Below are positions 1-5,517 of a DNA stretch of 11,148 nt, piece after piece. Source of the stretch: JBFWQM01 sp050249455 (GTDB lineage Bacteria; Pseudomonadota; Alphaproteobacteria; MPNO01; VGEU01); NCBI GenBank assembly GCA_050249455.1, contig JBFWQM010000189.1, positions 1-11,148 of the forward strand, given 5' to 3'. The notes beneath the pieces were generated by a model. The model saw nothing but the letters and a program-made list of their open reading frames with translations, was not told the DNA's origin and did not search any database. The translations under genes were made by a program, and so were the position numbers. Position 1 is the stretch's first letter. The number at the start of each line of letters is the position of its first letter.

Positions 1-25
1 AGCGCGGCGACGAACGGCAGGGCGG

Positions 26-166
26 GTGAGGCTCGCCGCCCACCTCGCGCTCGTCCTTCTCCTCGCCGGCTGCGCCGGCGACAGCCAGGAACGCAACGCC
101 GCGCGCGGATTCGACAGCTGGTGCCGCGGCGCGCACAACTGCACGGTCAGCGAGCCGTCCCGCTAG
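26..166 (+). CDS. Tiny putative lipoprotein, 46 aa, function unknown
   Basis: From the GTG at 26 this encodes 46 residues: Met-Arg, a hydrophobic run (residues 3-13), then a lipobox Leu-Ala-Gly-Cys with Cys16 as the expected lipidation site. The mature part is only about 30 residues and carries two more cysteines, Cys33 (after Trp32) and Cys39, which could pair. The frame is open upstream to the window edge, so the true start may lie further 5'. GTG 26 is preferred because it puts the lipobox at a normal signal-peptide distance, but its Shine-Dalgarno is poor (AGGG at 19-22, only three bases away). The TAG stop lies inside the palindromic repeat at 163-265. I do not recognise a family. It was found by reading the frame directly, and it could be a chance ORF or the C-terminal end of a longer one. 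Confidence 0.5.
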   Translation: MRLAAHLALVLLLAGCAGDSQERNAARGFDSWCRGAHNCTVSEPSR

Positions 167-265
167 AGCATTATCCGGCGAAGTGGAAACCGGTTCGCCG
201 TAGGTTATGCGACAACGAAGAATCGAGAGCGGTATCCGATCACATTTGATCGGATACCGCTCTAG
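163..265. repeat. Composite intergenic palindromic repeat with CTAGAGC/GCTCTAG ends
   Basis: The element begins with CTAGAGC (163-169) and ends with its reverse complement GCTCTAG (259-265). Its left part holds CGGCGAA (176-182) facing TTCGCCG (194-200), with GCAT near 168-171 facing ATGC at 207-210. Its right part is a perfect 17-bp stem (226-242 with 247-263) and a 4-nt loop CATT. The layout closely resembles a dispersed intergenic repeat I recall from many alphaproteobacterial genomes (core 'GAAGTGG...ACCGGTTCGCCG'); that identification is from memory. The strong right hairpin could also act as a transcription terminator between the convergent genes, although no clear T-run follows. Both flanking genes stop inside the terminal CTAG sequences. 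Confidence 0.75.
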
Positions 266-1527
266 GCCGGCCGCCGCCGCCCGGCCAGGATCACCGCCGC
301 GGCGGCGAGCTGCAGCGTCGCCGCCGCGGCGAAGATCGCCGCCGGGTCGGCCGGCCCGCCCTGGGTCGCCTGGCGCAGCGCGCCGAACAGCGCCGGCGCG
401 AAGGCATAGGCCGCCTGGCTGACCGCGGTGGCCAGCGCCACGGCGCGGGCGAGGTCGGCGGCGGCGAACTCCGCCTGTGCGACCAGCGGCGGCATCGCGG
501 TGGCGTTGCCGATGCAGGCCCCGAACACCACCACCCCGGTCAGCAGCAGCGCCACATCGGTCCCGCCCGACAGCGCCATCAGGATGCAGCCCGCCATCTG
601 GACCGCATAGTTGGCCGCCGCGGCGATCCGCCGGTCGATGCCGGGCCGCAGCAGCGCCGCGAACAGCATCCGCCCGCCGATCGCGCAGCCGGTGGCGAAC
701 GCCGTCGCCGCGCCGGCCCCGGCCTCGCCCAGCGCCGCCGCAAGGACGGAGAACAGGTGCGCCAGGGTGCCGACCTGCGCCACCAGGCCCAGCGCGGCGG
801 CCAGCGCCAGGGTGCGGAACGTGCGGTCGCGGTAGAGCGCGCGGCCTGGCAGCGCCGGCGCCGGGTCGGCCGGCGCCGCGGCCGCGTCCTGTGCCGATGC
901 CGGCGGCGCGCCGTCCGGCGCGAGGTCCAGGCCGGCGGGCGTCGCGCGCAGGTAGCGGCCGGCGACCCACCACACGATCAGGATCGTCGCCGCGCCCGTC
1001 GCCACGGCTGCGCCGGCGAAGCCCAGCGCCGCGATCAGCGCCACCCACAGCGGCGTGAAGGCGAGCCCGCCGCCGCTCGCGCCGTTATAGGCCAGCGCCA
1101 GCGCCGCCGGCCGGCGGCGGTGAAACCACGGGGTGACGATGGCATTCAGCGCCGCCGCGCCGGTGGCGCCCCAGCCGGCGCCGCTCAGCACCGTCGCGGC
1201 GAACAGCTGCCACGGCGCCGCCGCGACCGCCCAGCCGACCACGCCGACCGCGGCCGCCACCGCGCCGGCGCGCGTCGTTGCGGCCAGCCCCAGCCGGCGG
1301 TGCAGGCCGGGCAGCAGCGCGATCACCGCGGCACTGACCAGGAAGTGGCAGGTGACGGCGGCCGACACCAGCGCCACCGGCCAGCCGCGGCTCGCCACCA
1401 CCTCGTGCAGGTAGACCGGCGGCCCGTAGAAGCCCAGCCCCCAGCCGAAGAACGCGACCGCGCACGCCGCCCACGCGACCCGCCATCCGAAGAACCCGGG
1501 CCCGCCCCGGCGCCGCACCGATCGCAC
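262..1527 (-). CDS. MFS transporter, 421 aa
   Basis: Predicted inner-membrane transporter of the major facilitator superfamily. The 421 residues have the usual MFS layout: an N-terminal bundle of hydrophobic segments (about 15-190), a charged Ala/Pro-rich cytoplasmic loop (about 191-237) and a second bundle (about 238-416). A loop with RRLG near residues 77-80 resembles the MFS motif A region. Around 134-153 it has a Trp-Phe-His-Arg-Arg-Arg segment followed by a Gly-rich helix, a pattern common in the OFA/CynX-like branch of MFS. The substrate cannot be read from the sequence. The start is GTG at 1527, with a purine-rich GGGGGGCGAGG just upstream; a second in-frame GTG at 1518 is possible. 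It stands 227 bp downstream of gshB in the same orientation, separated by a palindromic element, so it is probably transcribed on its own. Its TAG stop is supplied by the repeat at 163-265. Confidence 0.85.
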   Translation of the reverse strand: MRSVRRRGGPGFFGWRVAWAACAVAFFGWGLGFYGPPVYLHEVVASRGWPVALVSAAVTCHFLVSAAVIALLPGLHRRLGLAATTRAGAVAAAVGVVGWAVAAAPWQLFAATVLSGAGWGATGAAALNAIVTPWFHRRRPAALALAYNGASGGGLAFTPLWVALIAALGFAGAAVATGAATILIVWWVAGRYLRATPAGLDLAPDGAPPASAQDAAAAPADPAPALPGRALYRDRTFRTLALAAALGLVAQVGTLAHLFSVLAAALGEAGAGAATAFATGCAIGGRMLFAALLRPGIDRRIAAAANYAVQMAGCILMALSGGTDVALLLTGVVVFGACIGNATAMPPLVAQAEFAAADLARAVALATAVSQAAYAFAPALFGALRQATQGGPADPAAIFAAAATLQLAAAAVILAGRRRPA

Positions 1528-1754
1528 GCCTCGCCCCCCAGCTTTCCCGCGCCGACGTCCGGCGCGCGGCGTCTTATAGCTACGGCCAGCGGTGATGGCT
1601 CGTCATGCGCGATGCATCGACGCTGCGTAGGGGCGGGTCTCGAACCCGCCCTGTTTTCCCTGTTTTGCCTTCGAAGCCTGCGCTGGCCCTGACGCCGAGG
1701 GCGGGTTTGAAACCCGCCCCTACGGATCGCCGGAAGCGGTCCGGCATCCGCCCC
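1528..1754. other. Intergenic region between gshB and the MFS gene
   Basis: This 227-bp gap holds no supportable gene. Its main content is the 97-bp nested palindrome described separately (1627-1723). The 99 bp between that element and the MFS start (1528-1626) are where an MFS promoter would lie, but I see no convincing -35/-10 pair there. Confidence 0.6.
1627..1723. repeat. Nested inverted repeat, MITE-like, 97 bp
   Basis: The two 25-nt ends (1627-1651 and 1699-1723) are inverted copies matching at 23 of 25 positions; both start GTAGGGGCGGGT when read inward. Each end is also a small hairpin: GGGCGGGT ... ACCCGCCC at 1631-1651, and GGGCGGGT ... ACCCGCCC at 1699-1719. The two mismatches between the ends lie in the small hairpin loops. 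A 47-bp, less GC-biased core separates the ends. There is no ORF and no clear target-site duplication. It sits 31 bp beyond the gshB stop, so it might end gshB operon transcription, but its symmetry and sharp borders look more like a dispersed non-autonomous element. Confidence 0.7.
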
Positions 1755-2720
1755 TTACACCGGCCGCGTCGTGTGCCGTTCGTGGAAGCGCTTCTCGATC
1801 GCGTCCCACAGGCTCGCCTCGATGTGGATGTCGTCGTGGCGGTTGATCTCCTGGATGCCGGTGGGCGAGGTGACGTTGATCTCGGTGATGTAGTCGCCGA
1901 TCACGTCGATGCCGACGAACACCAGGCCGCGGGCGCGCAGCGCCGGGCCGATCGCCTCGCAGATCTCGCGGTCGCGCGCGGTCAGCGGCGACTTCTTCGC
2001 GCTGCCGCCGGCGTGGAAGTTGGCGCGCGCCTCGCCCGACGCCGGGATGCGCGCGACGCCGCCGGCCGCCTCGCCGTCGACCAGGATGATGCGCTTGTCG
2101 CCCTGGCGCACCTCGGGGATGTAGCGCTGCACGATCACCGGCTCGCGGTAGAGCGCGGTGAACAGCTCCAGCAGCGCGTTGAGGTTCTCGTCCTCCGGCT
2201 TGATGTGGAACACGCCGGCGCCGCCGTTGCCGAACAGCGGCTTGACGATGATGTCCTTGTGCTCGGCGCGGAAGTCGAGGATGCGCGCGCGGTCCGAGGT
2301 GATCAGCGTCGGCGGCATCAGCTCGGCGAAGTGGGTGACGAACAGCTTCTCCGGCGCGTTGCGCACGTGCGCCGGGTCGTTCACCACCAGCGTCTGCGGA
2401 TGGATGTGCTCCAGCAGATGCGTCGCGGTGATGTAGGCCATGTCGAACGGCGGATCCTGGCGCATCAGCACCACGTCCATGGTGGCGAGGTCGATCGCCT
2501 CCGCCGCGCCGAGCGAGAAGTGGTTGCCCTTCTCGCGCCGCACCTTGAGCGGGCGCGCGGTGGCGTACAGCCGGCCCTGGCTGAACGCCAGCTGGCTCGG
2601 CAGATAGTGGAACAGCGCGTGCCCGCGCGCCTGCCCTTCGAGCGCCAGCATGAACGTCGAGTCGGTGTCGATGTTGATGCTCTCGATCGGGTCCATCTGG
2701 ATGGCGACGGCGAGACTCAT
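1755..2720 (-). CDS. gshB: Glutathione synthetase GshB
   Basis: ATP-grasp ligase (EC 6.3.2.3) that joins gamma-glutamylcysteine to glycine with ATP in the cytosol, the second step of glutathione synthesis. At 321 aa it is close to the E. coli enzyme (316 aa). Visible family signatures: MDPIESINIDTDSTFML at residues 9-25, RQDPPFDMAYI at 87-97, the ATP-binding KPLFGNGGAGVF at 160-171, VQRYIPEV at 197-204 followed by GDKRIIL, the GGSAKKS segment at 238-244, and the metal/substrate-binding TEINVTSPTGIQEI at 279-292. The ATG start is backed by GAGGGG at 2725-2730. It is the last gene of the rsmI-yraN-BON-SirB1-gshB operon, 39 bp after the SirB1-like stop. Nothing is missing or broken. The gamma-glutamylcysteine ligase gene (gshA) is not in the window. 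Confidence 0.98.
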   Translation of the reverse strand: MSLAVAIQMDPIESINIDTDSTFMLALEGQARGHALFHYLPSQLAFSQGRLYATARPLKVRREKGNHFSLGAAEAIDLATMDVVLMRQDPPFDMAYITATHLLEHIHPQTLVVNDPAHVRNAPEKLFVTHFAELMPPTLITSDRARILDFRAEHKDIIVKPLFGNGGAGVFHIKPEDENLNALLELFTALYREPVIVQRYIPEVRQGDKRIILVDGEAAGGVARIPASGEARANFHAGGSAKKSPLTARDREICEAIGPALRARGLVFVGIDVIGDYITEINVTSPTGIQEINRHDDIHIEASLWDAIEKRFHERHTTRPV

Positions 2721-2759
2721 GGGACCCCTCGTTGGTTCAGGCGCAGCGTGTGTTGCGTT

Positions 2760-3590
2760 TCAGTGCAGCCGGGTGCGCAGCCGTTGCAGCAGCGCCGCCG
2801 CCTCGTGCCGCGCCGCGCCCTCGGCGCCGCGCGACAGGTATTCCTCCAGCGCCGCGATCGCCGCGGCGACCCGCCCGACGCGGGCGTTCAGGATGCCGGC
2901 CTCGCGCCACATCGAGGTGCAGCCGGGCGCGAACATCAGCATCGATTCCACCGCCGCCGTCGCCGCCTCGTACTGGTTCTGGCGGATCAGCCGCGACTTG
3001 ATGTTGTTCTGCAGCCGCATCAGCACGTCGCGGGTGGACACCGGCTCGTAGTAGTCGGGGTCGATCTCCGCATCCTCGCCGACGCTCTGCTTCAGCAGCG
3101 CGCGCAGCTCCGCCGCGTTGACCGAACGGCCGGCGTTGAACGGGTCCACGATGCCGCGCTGGCCGGCGCACATCATGCCGACCAGGAAGTGGCCGGGGAA
3201 GTTGAGGCCCGCGATGTCCCAGCCCTGCGCCCGCCCGGCGTGGATGTAGAGGATGCCGAGCGACACCGGCAGTCCCTTGCGCCGGTCGATCACGCGGATC
3301 AGGTTGGCGTTCTGCAGGTCGTCGTAGGTCAGCGCGTCGCCGGTGTAGCCGTAGCGCTCGGCGATCACCGCCTGCAACGCGGCGATGCGCGCCTGCAGGG
3401 TCGCCTCGCCGGCCGCCGCCTCGCCCACCTCGCGCGCCAGGTCGGCCAGATGCGCACGGTACCAGCCCAGCCGCACGCCCGGCCGGTCGAGCGCCGCCAG
3501 CGCCAGCGCCGCCTCGCCGATGTCGATGTGCTCGTCGGCGCCGCTGCCCATGCGGCGCAGGACGGCGCATGCCTCTTCGCGGCCGATCAC
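2760..3590 (-). CDS. SirB1-family transglutaminase-like protein with TPR tail
   Basis: The 276-aa product matches the SirB1/Transglut_core2 pattern. An N-terminal helical region (about 5-75) leads to the family hallmark YDDLQNANLIRVIDRRKGLP (residues 89-108), then LGILYIHAGRAQGW and the glycine-histidine segment LNFPGHFLV (129-137), which resembles the remains of a transglutaminase/protease fold. A C-terminal TPR-like helical part (about 197-255) follows. No enzymatic activity is established for the family to my knowledge, so the biochemical role is unknown. The start is taken as GTG at 3590: it overlaps the BON gene stop as GTGA, has GAGG at 3599-3602 eight bases upstream, and yields the EEACAVLRRMGS N-terminus expected of homologues. 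An in-frame ATG at 3551 would remove 13 residues. Translational coupling to the BON gene is likely. Confidence 0.88.
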   Translation of the reverse strand: MIGREEACAVLRRMGSGADEHIDIGEAALALAALDRPGVRLGWYRAHLADLAREVGEAAAGEATLQARIAALQAVIAERYGYTGDALTYDDLQNANLIRVIDRRKGLPVSLGILYIHAGRAQGWDIAGLNFPGHFLVGMMCAGQRGIVDPFNAGRSVNAAELRALLKQSVGEDAEIDPDYYEPVSTRDVLMRLQNNIKSRLIRQNQYEAATAAVESMLMFAPGCTSMWREAGILNARVGRVAAAIAALEEYLSRGAEGAARHEAAALLQRLRTRLH

Positions 3591-4168
3591 GCGCGGCGCC
3601 TCGGGTCGCCCTTCAGCAGGACGTAGTTCACCACCTGCTTGACGTAGGGCATGCGGCGCGCGTGGCCGAGCACGCGGTCGAGCTCGGCCTGGCTGCGCGC
3701 GATGCCCATCAGGTAGACGGTGCCGGCCACCACGTCGATCGAGTAGTTGACCGAGCGCACGCTGCCGTCCATCAGCAGCTCGGTGCGCAGCCGCGTGGTG
3801 ATCCAGGAGTCGCGGGCGTATTCCTGCAGCCCCGCCTCGGTCTCGGTGACCTTGATCTCGTTGATCACCTCGCGCACGCCGTCGGCCTGCCACGCCAGCC
3901 GCACCGCGTCGACCCGGTGCTGCGGATCGTCGACCTTGCCGGTCAGCAGCACGCGGCCCTCGGTGACCGACAGCTGCACGTCGGAGGCCATCTTGACGTT
4001 GTGGTTGATCCACAGCGCGTTGATCTCGGTGCGGATCGCGGTGTCGCTCACCGCGCCGGTGAAGCCGCGCTCCTGGGCCGGGCTGGTCGCGATCGCGCAC
4101 GCGCTCAGGCCCGGCGCCGCCGCCGCCGCCAGCATCGCACACACATACGCGAACCGAACGCCCCGCAT
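3587..4168 (-). CDS. Dual-BON-domain lipoprotein (DolP/YraP-like)
   Basis: Predicted 193-aa envelope lipoprotein. The signal peptide spans residues 1-23 and ends in the lipobox Leu-Ser-Ala-Cys, giving lipidation at Cys24. Two BON domains follow, at about 39-107 and 115-186, each with the typical alpha-beta pattern ending in a hydrophobic strand (VREVINEIKV and VKQVVNYVLL). BON domains bind phospholipid or periplasmic partners; E. coli DolP (YraP), also a dual-BON lipoprotein, supports outer-membrane integrity. Here the gene lies two places downstream of rsmI and next to yraN, matching the E. coli dolP neighbourhood, which strengthens the assignment. ATG 4168 has AGGGGA upstream. The stop overlaps the SirB1-like start by 4 nt. 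Outer-membrane sorting is inferred, not shown. Confidence 0.92.
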   Translation of the reverse strand: MRGVRFAYVCAMLAAAAAPGLSACAIATSPAQERGFTGAVSDTAIRTEINALWINHNVKMASDVQLSVTEGRVLLTGKVDDPQHRVDAVRLAWQADGVREVINEIKVTETEAGLQEYARDSWITTRLRTELLMDGSVRSVNYSIDVVAGTVYLMGIARSQAELDRVLGHARRMPYVKQVVNYVLLKGDPRRRA

Positions 4169-4219
4169 CGCCCAGTGTCCCCTAAATCGCCCCCACGAGA
4201 GGCATTCTGACGCCTAATT

Positions 4220-4585
4220 TCAATCGCGCCAAGCATCGATAAGGTGGTGCGGAACCTGCCACGGCGCCACCACCATCACGTCGAACCGCGCGTTCAGGCC
4301 GGCGCATTCGGGGTGCGCGGCCAGGAACGCGGACGCCGCGCGGCGGATGCGCGCGCGCTGGCGCGGCGTCAGCGCGTAGAGCGCGCTCTCGCCGTCCTGG
4401 CGCGCCTTGACCTCGACGAACACCAGCGTGCCGCCGCGCCGCGCCACGACGTCGATCTCGCCGACCGGCGTCTTGAAGCGCCGCGCCAGCACGCGGTAGC
4501 CGCTCAGGCGCAGCCGCCACGCGCACAATGTCTCCGCCAGCCAGCCGTAGCGGTAACGCCGGCGCCGTTCGTCGATTCCGCTCAT
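4220..4585 (-). CDS. yraN: YraN family protein (UPF0102, nuclease-like fold)
   Basis: A 121-aa protein of the UPF0102/YraN family, which has a restriction-endonuclease-like fold and is found in most bacteria; its physiological role is unsettled. Visible family residues are Glu18 in the first helix, the GEID motif at 42-45 and FVEVKAR at 56-62, which together form a PD-(D/E)XK-like site (Asp45, Glu58, Lys60). The start is ATG at 4585. It overlaps the rsmI stop as ATGA, is preceded by GAAGGG at suitable spacing, and gives the normal family length; an in-frame ATG at 4645 would add 20 unconserved residues inside rsmI. Coupled translation with rsmI is likely. There is a 51-bp gap before the BON lipoprotein gene. 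Confidence 0.94.
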   Translation of the reverse strand: MSGIDERRRRYRYGWLAETLCAWRLRLSGYRVLARRFKTPVGEIDVVARRGGTLVFVEVKARQDGESALYALTPRQRARIRRAASAFLAAHPECAGLNARFDVMVVAPWQVPHHLIDAWRD

Positions 4586-5517
4586 CGCCGGCCCTTCGTC
4601 AATGCGAGCGCGCGCGCATATACCGTGCGGCGCGGCAGGCCGCAATCGGCGGCGACGGCGGCGGCGGCGTCGCGCACGCTCGCGCCCTCCAGCGCATCGG
4701 CCAGCCGCGCGTCGATCTCCGCCTCGCTTGGCGCGGCCTGCGCGCCCGCGGCGGGCGGGCCGACGACGATCACGATCTCGCCCTTCGGCGCGCCGGCGGC
4801 GGCGTAGTGCGCGGCGAGGTCGGTCAGGCTGCCGCGGCGCACCTCCTCGAAGAGCTTGGTCAGCTCGCGCGCCACCGCCGCGGCGCGCGCGCCCAGCACC
4901 GCCGCCATGTCGTTCAGCGCCTCGGCAAGCCGGTGCGGCGCCTCCAGCACGACCAGGCTGGCGCGCACCGGCGCGATCTCGGCCAGCGCCTCGCGCCGCG
5001 CCGCGCGGCGCGGCGGCAGGAATCCGACGAACAGGAACCGGTCGGTCGGCAGCCCCGCCACCGCCAGCGCCGCCAGCACCGACGACGCGCCGGGCAGCGC
5101 CGTCACCGTCACGCCCGCCGCCGCGGCCGCCGCGACAAGGCGATAGCCCGGGTCCGACACCAGCGGCGTGCCGGCGTCCGACACCAGCGCCACGATTTCG
5201 CCGCGTTGCAGCCGTTGCATGAGGATCGGCCGCGCCCGCTCGGCGTTGTGGTCGTGGTAGGGCGTCATGGCGGCGCGGATGCCGTAGGCGGCGAGCAGGC
5301 GGCCGGTGACTCGGGTGTCCTCGCAGGCGATCACGTCGGCGGCGCTCAGCACGTCCAGCGCGCGGGCGGTGACGTCGCCCAGGTTGCCGATCGGCGTCGC
5401 GACGACGTAGAGGCCGGGCGCCGGGCGCGGCGTCTCCGGTTTACTTGATTCCCCTGCGGCGATAGCTTGTGCGCCCGTCGCCCGGGGCTTGGTGGAGGAT
5501 CGACGTGGCGTTTGCAT
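4582..5517 (-). CDS. rsmI: 16S rRNA (cytidine(1402)-2'-O)-methyltransferase RsmI
   Basis: SAM-dependent enzyme that methylates the 2'-O of C1402 in the decoding centre of 16S rRNA. The TP-methylase (SirA/CbiE-like) fold is clear: GLYVVATPIGNLGD at residues 35-48, CEDTRVTGRLL at 65-75, YHDHNAE at 87-93, LVSDAGTPLVSDPGYRLV at 111-128, LPGASS at 141-146, LEAPHRL at 191-197 and RELTKLFEE at 217-225. At 311 aa it is longer than E. coli RsmI (286 aa), because about 34 low-complexity residues precede the first conserved strand. No other ATG, GTG or TTG occurs in frame between 5517 and that strand, so the extension seems genuine. It is the first gene of the minus-strand operon, and its start overlaps the divergent LpoA-like gene by 13 bp. 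Its Shine-Dalgarno is weak. Confidence 0.97.
   Translation of the reverse strand: MQTPRRSSTKPRATGAQAIAAGESSKPETPRPAPGLYVVATPIGNLGDVTARALDVLSAADVIACEDTRVTGRLLAAYGIRAAMTPYHDHNAERARPILMQRLQRGEIVALVSDAGTPLVSDPGYRLVAAAAAAGVTVTALPGASSVLAALAVAGLPTDRFLFVGFLPPRRAARREALAEIAPVRASLVVLEAPHRLAEALNDMAAVLGARAAAVARELTKLFEEVRRGSLTDLAAHYAAAGAPKGEIVIVVGPPAAGAQAAPSEAEIDARLADALEGASVRDAAAAVAADCGLPRRTVYARALALTKGRR
5440..5468 (+). promoter_or_regulatory. Candidate sigma70-type promoter for the LpoA-like gene
   Basis: An AT-richer patch within the 5' end of rsmI contains TTTACT (5440-5445), a 17-bp spacer and TAGCTT (5463-5468). Both hexamers match the consensus only in part. The implied transcription start would leave a leader of about 30 nt before the GTG at 5505. 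Support is position, spacing and the local drop in GC; this is a guess, not a recognised motif. Confidence 0.25.
5494..5498 (+). promoter_or_regulatory. Strong ribosome binding site fixing the LpoA-like start
   Basis: GGAGG lies six bases upstream of the GTG at 5505, whereas the earlier in-frame GTG at 5469 has no such signal. Starting at 5505 also puts the lipobox cysteine at residue 31 and removes an odd Pro/Trp-rich leader, so this site decides the start. Confidence 0.85.

Noticed and set aside
1627..1723. tRNA-like T-arm (GGTTCGA within a GC stem) in the nested palindrome
   Set aside because: It lacks D-arm, anticodon arm and acceptor pairing, and the T-loop does not fit the consensus fully. 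Both ends are the same inverted sequence, which points to a palindromic repeat.
1605..3626. 673-aa open frame on +
   Set aside because: It runs antisense to gshB and the SirB1-like gene, has an Arg/Val/Asp/His-rich composition with no domain, and is a GC-driven shadow.
4586..4645. Longer YraN start at the in-frame ATG 4645
   Set aside because: It would add 20 non-conserved residues inside rsmI. The ATG at 4585 has a good ribosome binding site and the ATGA overlap.
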